Source: an uncultured SAR116 cluster alpha proteobacterium
GTDB taxonomy: Bacteria; Pseudomonadota; Alphaproteobacteria; Puniceispirillales; GCA-002684695
Assembly: GCA_902612965.1 (NCBI GenBank)
Contig: CACMFN010000014.1
Location: 1-46,407, forward strand
Length of the DNA: 46,407 nt
Reading direction: 5' to 3'
Each line of letters begins with the position of its first letter. The stretch's first letter is position 1. Below the pieces are notes generated by a model. The model had not been told where the DNA came from, did not search any database, and worked only from the letters and a program-made list of their open reading frames with translations. A program made the position numbers and the translations under genes. Below, in pieces: positions 17,854-26,648 of this stretch.

Positions 17854-18003
17854 ATGTCAATAATAATTCAAATTATTAAATTAATTGCTAAAAGAAAGAA
17901 ATTTTGGTTGGTTCCAATTTTTTTCGTTCTATTTGTTTTTGGTGGTTTAATTATTTTAAGCCAAGGTTCAGCTGTGGCTCCTTTTATCTATACTATCTTC
18001 TAA
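17854..18003 (+). CDS. DUF5989 / SxtK-like small membrane protein
   Basis: A 49-residue reading frame starting MSIIIQIIK. A basic patch (AKRKKFW) is followed by one long hydrophobic helix and the C-terminus SQGSAVAPFIYTIF. This tail and the RKKFW-LVPI pattern match the small DUF5989/SxtK proteins found next to carbamoyltransferases and SxtJ. It was missed by length cut-offs. It is on the plus strand, while the carbamoyltransferase and SxtJ genes are on the minus strand 1.9-4.1 kb away. Its TAA overlaps the stop of the methyltransferase gene. No clear Shine-Dalgarno. Function is unknown; an accessory role in membrane-associated carbamoylation is inference. Confidence 0.8.
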   Translation: MSIIIQIIKLIAKRKKFWLVPIFFVLFVFGGLIILSQGSAVAPFIYTIF

Positions 18004-18923
18004 TTTTTTTTTCCAATCATAATAAACAGACCACCTTCTGAACCATTTTTTGAAAATATCATACTTAATTGAAGAATGATTCGAGTTATAAACGTTCCTT
18101 TGAAACAATTCATGTTCTGTATTGATGTATAACCATCGTTGAGTTCAATACTTGGAACTGAGCCGATAAAATCTATATTGTTTTCATCAAACCATTTTAA
18201 AACTTCATCCATTGAATGACTTCTTTCAACAGGATGATCATATTGATCTTTAAACCAAGCTTCTTTTTTTTCTTGGGATAAATTTTTTCTTAAATAAGGA
18301 TCTAAAAAATAAATAATATTTTTCCCAAATATGCTTTTCATAAAAACTTTATAAAGAATCTGACGAGCAAAAGTTCTCATTCGCCCATATTTATTGTACA
18401 ATCCAATTATAATTAAACCTTTAGGCTTAAGCCATTTCAAAATTATTTTTAACCCTTTTTGTGTATTTTGAGTATGATGCAAAACACCGCTACACCATAC
18501 CAAATCAAAAAAGCTTTCCTTTATAGGATCATCAAATAAATCAGCATTTAAAAATTTAATATTTTTAATATTGTTTTTTTCAGCAAAATTTGAACCTAAT
18601 TTTAATGCTTCTAAAGTAGGATCAAGTGAAACTATAGAATTATTTGTTCCTGAAGCTAAAGCAATAGATAATTGACACGTACCACTCCCAACTTCTATGA
18701 TTCTTTTATTAAAACCTATATATTTTTTTAAATCATTAATTAACTTGTTAGATTTTAATGTATTCAATAAATCTTGTATTGTATCAAATTCATTATAATT
18801 AGGAAAAGGAGTTTTTTTATAAAAATTTGCAACCTTAGAAGTTATAACATTCTTCTGTTCAAGAACTAAAATTTCATCATAAAAATTTAATTTATTTTTA
18901 AATTTATCTTTAATAAATTTCAT
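18000..18923 (-). CDS. Class I SAM-dependent methyltransferase
   Basis: Rossmann-fold methyltransferase. Motif I IIEVGSGTCQLSIAL, acidic residue SLDPT, FLNADLFDDP and the WCSGVLHHT segment are all in order. The C-terminal third (LYNKYGRMRTF...) is typical of methyltransferases in sugar or natural-product clusters. Length 307. Its TAG overlaps the convergent DUF5989 stop. Twelve bases separate it from the membrane protein gene upstream, so it belongs to the carbamoyltransferase transcript. Acceptor unknown. Confidence 0.85.
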   Translation of the reverse strand: MKFIKDKFKNKLNFYDEILVLEQKNVITSKVANFYKKTPFPNYNEFDTIQDLLNTLKSNKLINDLKKYIGFNKRIIEVGSGTCQLSIALASGTNNSIVSLDPTLEALKLGSNFAEKNNIKNIKFLNADLFDDPIKESFFDLVWCSGVLHHTQNTQKGLKIILKWLKPKGLIIIGLYNKYGRMRTFARQILYKVFMKSIFGKNIIYFLDPYLRKNLSQEKKEAWFKDQYDHPVERSHSMDEVLKWFDENNIDFIGSVPSIELNDGYTSIQNMNCFKGTFITRIILQLSMIFSKNGSEGGLFIMIGKKN

Positions 18924-18935
18924 TTGAAAATTTTG

Positions 18936-19847
18936 TTACAAGAAAGCTTTATTAAGTTGGTTTCTAACTATAGTATTTGATTTCCTCCAAATCAAACCAT
19001 CAAAGTAAAAGTGAAGTAATTGAAGTGTTGTTGGAATAAGTATAATTATTGACAATTTATCATTAGTCACTAAACCACCCAATGAACTACTTGTTATTAC
19101 TGAATAAATAAACAAAAAAATAATTACATGTAAAATAGAAAAACCAAATGATTTTTTGCAAACTGCAAATGAAATTGATAAATACTGAATATAATGAATA
19201 CTTATTCCAACAGCAAAAGCTAGTAAAATATCATCAAAAAAAGCCACAGGCAAAAATATCAAATAACCTTGCAAAGGTATTAAAATTTTAGTTATAGATA
19301 AATTACTTTTATCAAAATAAAAAATCATTATAGAAAGAATAAATACTAAACAAAATAAAAACAATGTGATTATAAATGAATTATTAAAAATAAATAATTT
19401 ATTTATAAATATTATAACACAAAATATATGTAGTGTTGCCTCATATAAATTAGCAGTTTCAAGCTTTACCTTACCTTGTATCAGCATTATACCTCTGCTT
19501 TGCCTATTTACATGGTAAATATTAGCCATCAAAAATAAATAAGAATAAATACCAATATTTATATAAAATAAAAAACAAGAAAGAATTATTATAATTATTG
19601 GAACTAAAATAAAAGAGAATTTATCTGTATAAAATAACTTTCTATACCCCCATAGCAAAGGAATTGTCATAGCAAAATGAGGTTCTGCAAGTAAAAACAT
19701 TACGATAATCCTTAAATCAAAAGTTGCATGATTAAAAGGTGCAAAAGTAATTTCACTACTTAATAGAGCAAAAGTAAATAGAGTTATGAAAAATAAAAGC
19801 AATATTAAATTAAAATATGGATTTTTGATTATTGGCAAAATATTCAT
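18936..19847 (-). CDS. Unrecognised multi-pass membrane protein with conserved-looking His
   Basis: About eight or nine hydrophobic helices in 303 residues; no family I can name. Distinctive polar sites occur next to helices: AEPHFAMT (His57), ANIYHVNRQSRG (His112), ISIHYIQY (His218), and LLHFYFDGLIWRKSN (His279, Asp283) near the C-terminus. The repeated His plus Asp in membrane-proximal positions recalls di-metal membrane oxidases or membrane acyl/glycosyl enzymes, but this is only a resemblance. It is sandwiched between the carbamoyltransferase and the methyltransferase, so it probably acts on the same product or carries it. Confidence 0.75.
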   Translation of the reverse strand: MNILPIIKNPYFNLILLLFFITLFTFALLSSEITFAPFNHATFDLRIIVMFLLAEPHFAMTIPLLWGYRKLFYTDKFSFILVPIIIIILSCFLFYINIGIYSYLFLMANIYHVNRQSRGIMLIQGKVKLETANLYEATLHIFCVIIFINKLFIFNNSFIITLFLFCLVFILSIMIFYFDKSNLSITKILIPLQGYLIFLPVAFFDDILLAFAVGISIHYIQYLSISFAVCKKSFGFSILHVIIFLFIYSVITSSSLGGLVTNDKLSIIILIPTTLQLLHFYFDGLIWRKSNTIVRNQLNKAFL

Positions 19848-19876
19848 AGAGATTATTAATATTTTAATACTTTTAA

Positions 19877-21688
19877 TTAGGTAAATAAATTTTTATATTG
19901 ATCATCTTTATATAGAATAAAATTTTCCAATATCAAAATATCAATATTTGTACTCATGAAACACTTGTAAGCATCATAAGGAGAGCAAACTATTGGTTCC
20001 CCTCTAACATTAAAAGAAGTATTGACCAAAACTGGATATCCTGTAATTTTATAAAATTGACTAATCAAGTTATAATATTTTTTATTATTTTTAATATCTA
20101 CGGTTTGTATCCTAGCAGAAAAATTTACATGCGTAATGCAAGGTAATTTTGATCTAATCAGTTTTAATTTATCAATACCAAAATATCTATTTTCTATTTC
20201 GTTTGATATTTTAATTCTCATTTTTTTATTAATATCAGCTACAAAAAGCATATATGGACTTTTAGACTTAAGATCAAAAAATTCTTTGGAATATTCTTGC
20301 AAAATAGAAGGTGCAAATGGTCTAAAACTCTCGCGAAATTTTATTTTTAAATTTAACTTCTTTTGCATTTCAATATCACGAGGATCTGCCAAAATAGATC
20401 TGTTACCTAATGATCGTGGACCAAACTCCATTTTACCTTGAAACCAACCAACTACTTTTCCTCTTGAAATTTCTGTTGCAGCTACTTTATATAATTTTTT
20501 CTCAGATAAATATTTATAATTTGCGCCAAAGCTATCTAATTCGCTTTTAATAAAACTTTCATTATATGAGGGGCCTAAAAGACTTCCATTCATTCCATCA
20601 TTTGGATTAATTTGACGTATTTTTTTTAATTTAATATACCAAACAGCAAGGGCTGCACCTAATGCCCCTCCAGCGTCACCAGCGGCAGGCTGCACCCATA
20701 TATTTTTAAAAATATTAGTATCCAATATTTTGCCATTAACTACACAATTTAAAGCAACTCCTCCAGCAAGGCACAAATTATTTTCAGAAAATTCATTTTT
20801 TAAGCTTTTGCAAATTTTTAAAATCGTTTCTTCCACAACCACTTGAATAGAAGAAGCAACATCCATATGAAATTGTGTCAAATTTTCTTCTTTAGGGTTT
20901 CTAACATTTCTTTTAAACAAAGAATTAAAATTATTGTTTGTCATTGTTAGGCCAGTAGAATAATTAAAAAAACTTTGATTTATTCTAAATGAACCATCGT
21001 TTTTAACATTGATTAAATTCTCATAAATAATTTCTTTGAAAATAGGTTTGCCATAAGGGGCCAAACCCATCAGTTTATATTCACCGCCATTAACTTTAAA
21101 TCCTAAATAGTATGTAAATGCTGAATATAATAATCCTATTGAATGGGGATACTTTATTTCTTTTAAAATTTTCAGAGATGAACCTGAGCCAAGACATACA
21201 GAAGTAGTTGCCCACTCTCCAACTCCATCAATAACTAATATAAGAGCTTTTTTAAATGGAGATGGATAAAATGCACTAGCTGCATGACTTAAATGATGCT
21301 CGGTAAATAGTAATTTTTCTTTATTAAAGTTTTTATCTATTTCACAAAATTTATTTACTAAATAATTTTTAAGAAATAATTTATCCCTGAGCCATAAGGG
21401 CATAGATTTTTTAAATGAATTAAAACCTCTTGGTGAAGATGCAATATATGTATCAAGTAGACGTTCGAATTTCAAAAGAGGCTTATCATAAAAAACAATA
21501 TAAGAGATTTCAGATAATTTTAAATTTGTACTGAAAAGTAAATATTTAATAGAATTTATTGGAAAACTAGAATCATGTTTTTTTCTTGTAAATCTCTCTT
21601 CTTGAGCCGCTGCAATAACTTTACCATCAATAATAATAGCTGCAGCACTATCATGATAAAAAGCAGATATTCCAATAATTGCACTCAT
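19877..21688 (-). CDS. O-carbamoyltransferase, NodU/CmcH/SxtI family
   Basis: Full-length (603 residues) two-domain enzyme that uses carbamoyl phosphate and ATP to O-carbamoylate hydroxyl groups. The N-terminal Kae1-like ATPase domain opens with IIGISAFYHDSAAAIIIDG and has HHLSHAASAFYPSPF and VIDGVGEWATTS. The C-terminal domain has VGWFQGKMEFGPRSLGNRS, ILADPRD and FRESFRPFAPSIL, all hallmarks. Known relatives modify Nod factors, cephamycin and saxitoxin. SxtJ is five bases upstream, and the membrane protein and methyltransferase follow on the same strand. The acceptor here may be a surface polysaccharide or secreted metabolite; neither is shown by the sequence. Confidence 0.93.
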   Translation of the reverse strand: MSAIIGISAFYHDSAAAIIIDGKVIAAAQEERFTRKKHDSSFPINSIKYLLFSTNLKLSEISYIVFYDKPLLKFERLLDTYIASSPRGFNSFKKSMPLWLRDKLFLKNYLVNKFCEIDKNFNKEKLLFTEHHLSHAASAFYPSPFKKALILVIDGVGEWATTSVCLGSGSSLKILKEIKYPHSIGLLYSAFTYYLGFKVNGGEYKLMGLAPYGKPIFKEIIYENLINVKNDGSFRINQSFFNYSTGLTMTNNNFNSLFKRNVRNPKEENLTQFHMDVASSIQVVVEETILKICKSLKNEFSENNLCLAGGVALNCVVNGKILDTNIFKNIWVQPAAGDAGGALGAALAVWYIKLKKIRQINPNDGMNGSLLGPSYNESFIKSELDSFGANYKYLSEKKLYKVAATEISRGKVVGWFQGKMEFGPRSLGNRSILADPRDIEMQKKLNLKIKFRESFRPFAPSILQEYSKEFFDLKSKSPYMLFVADINKKMRIKISNEIENRYFGIDKLKLIRSKLPCITHVNFSARIQTVDIKNNKKYYNLISQFYKITGYPVLVNTSFNVRGEPIVCSPYDAYKCFMSTNIDILILENFILYKDDQYKNLFT

Positions 21689-21693
21689 AAAAA

Positions 21694-22095
21694 TTAAAAT
21701 TGGTCTTCAAATGGGTTCATGGTTTCTTTTCTCTCATCCCAATAAGTGTCTTTATTGGAAGGTTTTAACTTTAATAAGTCTTTACCAAATAACTTTAAAA
21801 GAAACCCAATTGGCGTAAAAATTAAAAAAAAAATTAAAGACATAACAATTGGCGCCACAAGATTTCCTAATAAAATACCAAATTTGAACCATAAAAAATT
21901 GAAAGGAAATAATAAAGCATGCTTATAAAATGAAAAAAATAAAAACAAACAACAAAGAATAGAAAATACTAGCCAAAAAATATTTTCATTTACAAATAAA
22001 TAAATTGATAAAATAAAAAAAAATATACTAAATGTTATTCCAAAGTTACGGTTAGACCCGATTTTAATTTTAAAATATTCGGTGTTTTCACTCAT
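21694..22095 (-). CDS. SxtJ-family membrane protein
   Basis: Small membrane protein (133 residues from ATG 22095; the frame extends to 22140 but the added residues look non-native). Features: SNRNFGITF before helix 1, three hydrophobic segments, FKFGILLGNLVAPIVM, TPIGFLLKLFGKD and a C-terminus DERKETMNPFEDQF. These match the SxtJ family that accompanies carbamoyltransferases. It lies five bases upstream of the carbamoyltransferase and is surely cotranscribed. Function is unknown; presumably it tethers or assists the enzyme at the membrane. Confidence 0.85.
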   Translation of the reverse strand: MSENTEYFKIKIGSNRNFGITFSIFFFILSIYLFVNENIFWLVFSILCCLFLFFSFYKHALLFPFNFLWFKFGILLGNLVAPIVMSLIFFLIFTPIGFLLKLFGKDLLKLKPSNKDTYWDERKETMNPFEDQF

Positions 22096-22224
22096 ATTAT
22101 ACGTATAGCTTAGAGATAACAAAAAGTCACTAAGCAGCAATAAAAAATAATTTATTTTGTTTGATATCTAAATTATAAAATAGTATATTTTTATTTTTTA
22201 TAATTTTATATTTATTAATCTTTA

Positions 22225-23271
22225 GTGAATAAATGGTTAAACAAGTTCTTTTTGAACCTTTTAGCTTATTCTGTAAGCTTTATAATTATATTATTATTTT
22301 TAGAAATTGCATTGAGGTTTTTACCTGTAAGCAATGCAATCAGGACGAAGCCATTAAATAATAATTCTAACCCATTTGATGCCTCTGCAGAAAAATTCTC
22401 ATCTTATGACTATTCAACAAATTGGTTTTTTAATAATCCTCAAACAAGGAAAACTAATAATTTAGGTTTTTTTAGTGATTTCAATTATTATGATGGTTTT
22501 GATGGCATAGTCATTATTGGTGATTCCCAAGTTGAATCATTACAAGTGCCTTTTGAAGAAACTTTTCATCAACTTTTATCATTAAAATTAAATAAAAGAA
22601 TTTATAATTTTGGTTTATCTGGAGCTCCTTTATCTCAATATCAGGCTTATGCTCAAGAAGTATGCAAAAGGTACTCCCCAAAAAAAATTTATTTCTTAAT
22701 AATAGAAAATGATTTTATTCATAGTTGGAAAGAACATAGAATTCGAGATGGTTGGTTTCACTATAATGAAAACAATGATCTAAAGCCTACAGAATATAAA
22801 ATAAGTCTTATCAGATACATTGCAAATAAAAGTAGTTTGATCCAATATTTTTATTTTAATTTATCTGGCGGTGTCTATTTAATACCATTTATGCGACCTG
22901 CTAATTCAAATATTAATAAATACAGCCGTTTTGATTTGGAGAAAAAAGCTATTAGTATTTTTTTTAAATCACTTAATAGTATTTCATGTATATCTCCAAA
23001 TAACACGCTTTTTATTCTTGATGGGAATAGATTACATTTAGATGAAGATAATAAAACAGTATATTCGGGAGGGGAAAAAAATATTAAAAGCTTTCAATAT
23101 TTTAACAAAATAGCCAAAAAATATAATTACGAAGTATTGGATTTACACGAACATATAAAAAAAGATTATGAAAAAAATTTAATTAAATACGATACTATAT
23201 ATGATAGTCATTGGTCTGCTTATGGACATAAAAAGGTATCATCTTTTATATTTAATTTCTTAAAAAATTAA
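22225..23271 (+). CDS. SGNH/GDSL hydrolase-like protein with N-terminal membrane anchor
   Basis: Starts at GTG (no alternative ATG before the anchor). A single hydrophobic helix (about residues 8-28) is followed by an SGNH domain: block I IVIIGDSQVESLQV with the likely nucleophilic Ser, block III-like LSGAPLSQYQAY, and block V DSHWSAYGHKKV with the Asp-x-x-His-like pair. Related proteins often sit beside SxtJ/DUF5989 carbamoyltransferase sets and may add or remove acyl groups. Divergent from the carbamoyltransferase transcript across 129 bases (from the SxtJ ATG at 22095) that must hold both promoters. Substrate unknown. Confidence 0.8.
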   Translation: MNKWLNKFFLNLLAYSVSFIIILLFLEIALRFLPVSNAIRTKPLNNNSNPFDASAEKFSSYDYSTNWFFNNPQTRKTNNLGFFSDFNYYDGFDGIVIIGDSQVESLQVPFEETFHQLLSLKLNKRIYNFGLSGAPLSQYQAYAQEVCKRYSPKKIYFLIIENDFIHSWKEHRIRDGWFHYNENNDLKPTEYKISLIRYIANKSSLIQYFYFNLSGGVYLIPFMRPANSNINKYSRFDLEKKAISIFFKSLNSISCISPNNTLFILDGNRLHLDEDNKTVYSGGEKNIKSFQYFNKIAKKYNYEVLDLHEHIKKDYEKNLIKYDTIYDSHWSAYGHKKVSSFIFNFLKN

Positions 23272-23370
23272 AAATAAATATTATTATTTACTTAAATAAT
23301 CTTTTGATTTTCTAAAAACTTTATTTAATAAAATTGTAAACAATTCAATTATAAGTTTAAAAGATATTTT

Positions 23371-24753
23371 TCAATTATGCCATAAATCTTTACTTTTTAA
23401 TTCTTCCATTGATTGAATAATCCCTTGTCTTAATATATTTACAATTTTATCGATATCATTTTTATTTATTATCAATGGTGGTGAAAGAATACACATATTT
23501 ATTGCTGGCCTTAATAAAAGGCCTAATTTTTGACAGTGTTTATCTATAATTTCTCCTACTTTAAGATCAAGTGCCAATGGGTTTTCTTCGTTATAATCAG
23601 CAACACATTCTATACAAGCCATTAAGCCCTGCCCTCTAACATCACCAACTATTGGTAAATCTAATAAAGTGTTTAATTTTTCTTGAAAAACAGGTCCTAA
23701 TTCTAGAGCATTTTCTAAAATACCGTTTTCCATCAATTCAATATTTTTAATCGCTACGGCACAACCTATAGGATGACTAGAATATGTTAATCCATGTCCA
23801 AACATAGCATCAGCATGGTTTGAACTTCGTAAATTTTGTATAAGCTTATTAGAAATAGCAATACCACCAAGTGGAAAATATCCAGACGTAACTCCTTTGG
23901 CAAAAGTTATAATATCAGGTATAAAATTAAATACCTTTTCTGAAGCAAAAATATGTCCCATCCTTCCAAAACCGGTAACGACCTCATCTGCAATAAAAAT
24001 TATATTATTTTTTTTGCAAATATCTCTTACCCTTTTTAGATAATTTTTAGGTGGAACTATTACACCACCTGAAGCTTGAATTGGCTCACCAATAAATGCT
24101 GCAATATTTTTAGCTCCATTATCTTTAATTACATCATTCAACTCTTTAATCAAATCATCTTCAAACTCTTCAATGCTTTTTCCATTTAATTTCCTAAATG
24201 AATTGGGACTAGATAATTTAACAATGTTTGTATTTTCATAATTCATCCAATCACTAGTTCTTGATTTTCCATTCAAAGATGCTGTTAGGTAAGTACTTCC
24301 ATGATAACCATCTTCTCTACATAAAATTAATTTTTTCTCAGGTAAGCCAAGTACATTATTGTAGTACTGCACAAACCTCAGTGCACTTTCAACAGCGGTG
24401 GATCCTCCTGTTGTAAAAAAAACATTATTTAAATCGCCAGGTGCATAATCTGAGATCATTTTTGATAATTGAGCAGAGGGTTCATTGGTAGTATACCATG
24501 GCGAATTATAGGATAAACTCATAGCTTGATTATACATAACTTTAGCTATTTCTTCATTTCTATGACCAATGTTCGAACACCACATACCTGCAGGGCCATC
24601 AATTAGTTTATTTCCATTTTTATCTTCTATGTAAATTCCATCACCATTTGTAACGATATCTCGATATTCATCACCTATAGAACTTGCATATGGCCAAGGT
24701 TGAATTAAGTGCTTTTTAATATTATTGGTTATATTGTCTGATAAATTTTTCAT
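23371..24753 (-). CDS. Class III PLP aminotransferase, putrescine/omega-amino type
   Basis: Omega-aminotransferase. Seen: DGPAGMWCSNIGH, the TTGGSTAVESALR phosphate-binding loop, FIADEVVTGFGRMG with the PLP-pairing Asp, and the Schiff-base Lys in ITFAKGVTSGY. Length 460 is normal. It resembles SpuC-type putrescine/diamine:pyruvate aminotransferases. Nine bases after aguB and in line with an acetylpolyamine-amidohydrolase-like gene, so the likely substrate is putrescine or a related amine, giving 4-aminobutanal for the aldehyde dehydrogenase further upstream. It is the last gene of the long minus-strand run. Confidence 0.88.
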   Translation of the reverse strand: MKNLSDNITNNIKKHLIQPWPYASSIGDEYRDIVTNGDGIYIEDKNGNKLIDGPAGMWCSNIGHRNEEIAKVMYNQAMSLSYNSPWYTTNEPSAQLSKMISDYAPGDLNNVFFTTGGSTAVESALRFVQYYNNVLGLPEKKLILCREDGYHGSTYLTASLNGKSRTSDWMNYENTNIVKLSSPNSFRKLNGKSIEEFEDDLIKELNDVIKDNGAKNIAAFIGEPIQASGGVIVPPKNYLKRVRDICKKNNIIFIADEVVTGFGRMGHIFASEKVFNFIPDIITFAKGVTSGYFPLGGIAISNKLIQNLRSSNHADAMFGHGLTYSSHPIGCAVAIKNIELMENGILENALELGPVFQEKLNTLLDLPIVGDVRGQGLMACIECVADYNEENPLALDLKVGEIIDKHCQKLGLLLRPAINMCILSPPLIINKNDIDKIVNILRQGIIQSMEELKSKDLWHN

Positions 24754-24762
24754 AAATTTCCA

Positions 24763-25617
24763 TTAATTAATTACTTTATTATATAAATCTTCTCGTCTAT
24801 CTCTAAATAATCCCCATTCTGATCTTTTATTCTGCAAACTTTCTAAATCAAATGCATATGAAGTATATCCCTCTTTATCACTATCCATTTCTTTAACAAC
24901 TTCTCCAGTTTCATTTATAATGAGTGAGTGACCATAAAAATTCATTTTTACATTGTTATTTAATTCATCACCAATTCTGTTACTAGCAATAACCCCAACC
25001 ATGTTGGCTGCAGCATGCCCTCTCATTACAGTTTGCCAATGATTTTTTGAATCTATGGTTGAGTCTTGGGGTTCACTTCCAATAGCAGTAGGATAAAGAA
25101 GCAAATCTGCTCCTTCTAAAGCCATAAAACGAGCACATTCTGGAAACCATTGATCCCAACAAATACCAACACCAATTTTACAAACACTTGTTTCCCATAC
25201 TTTAAATCCACTATTTCCAGGGGAAAAATAATACTTTTCCTCATAACCAGGATTTTGAGGTATATGACTCTTCCTGTATTTTCCTAAAACTTCACCATTA
25301 CTATCTATAATAGCTACGCTGTTATAATAAGAATTTTTATCCTTTTCAAAAAAACTTATCGGCAAAACTACACTCAATTTTGAAGCAATTTTGGAAAATT
25401 TGTCAATTAAATAATTATTTTCAAATGGCTGAGCTAATTTAAAAAATTTTGGGTCTTGAGAAGAACAAAAATATGGGCTTGAAAAAAGCTCTTGTAATAA
25501 AAATATATTTACACCCTCTTTAACAGCATCGGTTATTATTTTTTCAGCTTTATTAATATTTTCATCTTGATCCCAAGAGCAACTTATTTGAGAGCAAGCT
25601 ACAATTGGATTAACCAT
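24763..25617 (-). CDS. aguB: N-carbamoylputrescine amidase
   Basis: Nitrilase-fold hydrolase converting N-carbamoylputrescine to putrescine, CO2 and ammonia. The catalytic triad is Glu43 (LLQELF), Lys116 (KYRKSHIP) and Cys153 (GICWDQWFPE); HIPQNPGYEEKYYFSPGNSG is close to the AguB signature. The ATG at 25617 has GAGGG eight bases upstream and overlaps the previous stop by eight bases; a longer frame to 25632 lacks such support. The agmatine deiminase that would feed it is not in the window. Confidence 0.9.
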   Translation of the reverse strand: MVNPIVACSQISCSWDQDENINKAEKIITDAVKEGVNIFLLQELFSSPYFCSSQDPKFFKLAQPFENNYLIDKFSKIASKLSVVLPISFFEKDKNSYYNSVAIIDSNGEVLGKYRKSHIPQNPGYEEKYYFSPGNSGFKVWETSVCKIGVGICWDQWFPECARFMALEGADLLLYPTAIGSEPQDSTIDSKNHWQTVMRGHAAANMVGVIASNRIGDELNNNVKMNFYGHSLIINETGEVVKEMDSDKEGYTSYAFDLESLQNKRSEWGLFRDRREDLYNKVIN

Positions 25618-26644
25618 TTTCAAAACCCTCAAGAGTATTAACAGTATTTATACCAATTTCTTTTATAGAATACCCCCCCTCCATTACAAATAAAGTAGGA
25701 ATACTAAGTTTAGATAATTTTCTCCCTATATCGATAAAATTGTTGCTTTTCAATTTAAAAAAACTAATTGGATCTTTTTCATACGCATCAACACCTAAAG
25801 AAATTACTAATGCATCTGGCTTAAACTTTTTTATTTCTTTGATTGACTTATCAAATGCCTCCGACCAAATTTGAAAGTTTGTACCAGGCAACATTGGAAA
25901 ATTAGAATTATAACCTTCACCATTACCTGAACCTCTTTCATCCGAATGCCCTAAAAAATGAGGAAATGCAAACATCGGATCACCATGTAATGAAGCATAA
26001 AACACATCTGACTTATCATAAAAAATTGACTGCGTACCATTGCCGTGATGAAAATCTATATCTAAAATAAATATTTTTTTAGCCCCCAATTCTTTAAATC
26101 GTTCTGCAGCAATTGCTGCATTATTAAAAAAACAGTAACCGCCATATTGATTTTTAGAAGCATGATGCCCTGGAGGCCTACATAAAGCAAAAATCCCTGA
26201 TAGTTTATCTTTTACTAAAGTATCAACAGCAGAAATTGCAACTCTCACTGCCTCATAAGCCGCTTCTATGGATCCATTAGAAATAGAGGTTTCACCTGCA
26301 AGTGAGTAGTAACCAAGTTTACCTTCAATAAATGTGGGTATTTTCTCAGAGTTCATTGACCTACTCGGCCAAACAGTAGGTATAGCTTCTCCTTTAAATC
26401 CTTCTTTTGTCCATTCATTCCATGCATTATCTAAAAATTTAATATAGTCTTGGTCATGAACTTTGCCTATAATATTTAGGTTAACTTTATTTGGATTTAA
26501 AATTTCTCCAAGACCTCTTGTTTTGATTTCATCAACAATAAAATCTAATCTTTGGGGTCTTTCAAAAGGCTTTACTAGTTCACCACCATAAAGTTCGGTA
26601 TTTGCGTCTCTTAACTTATGCTTTTCTGAAAAAAATGTTTTCAT
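25610..26644 (-). CDS. Histone-deacetylase-family protein, acetylpolyamine amidohydrolase-like
   Basis: Zinc-dependent deacetylase fold. CRPPGHHAS holds the paired active-site His; zinc ligands are Asp and His in DIDFHHGNGT and Asp in SLGVDAYEKDP; the late MEGGYS provides the catalytic Tyr. The N-terminus (FFSEKH...PERPQRL) and length 344 match bacterial acetylpolyamine amidohydrolases, which release acetate from acetylputrescine or acetylspermidine. Its link to aguB (eight-base overlap) and an aminotransferase supports this role. Activity on a different amide is possible. Confidence 0.87.
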   Translation of the reverse strand: MKTFFSEKHKLRDANTELYGGELVKPFERPQRLDFIVDEIKTRGLGEILNPNKVNLNIIGKVHDQDYIKFLDNAWNEWTKEGFKGEAIPTVWPSRSMNSEKIPTFIEGKLGYYSLAGETSISNGSIEAAYEAVRVAISAVDTLVKDKLSGIFALCRPPGHHASKNQYGGYCFFNNAAIAAERFKELGAKKIFILDIDFHHGNGTQSIFYDKSDVFYASLHGDPMFAFPHFLGHSDERGSGNGEGYNSNFPMLPGTNFQIWSEAFDKSIKEIKKFKPDALVISLGVDAYEKDPISFFKLKSNNFIDIGRKLSKLSIPTLFVMEGGYSIKEIGINTVNTLEGFENG

Positions 26645-26648
26645 TGTT

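Noticed and set aside
23316-23358. Possible bidirectional terminator between the SGNH gene and the aminotransferase
   Set aside because: AAACTTTAT/ATAAGTTT arms can pair around an inner AATTG/CAATT stem, but the pairing is interrupted, almost all A-T, and lacks a solid U tract.
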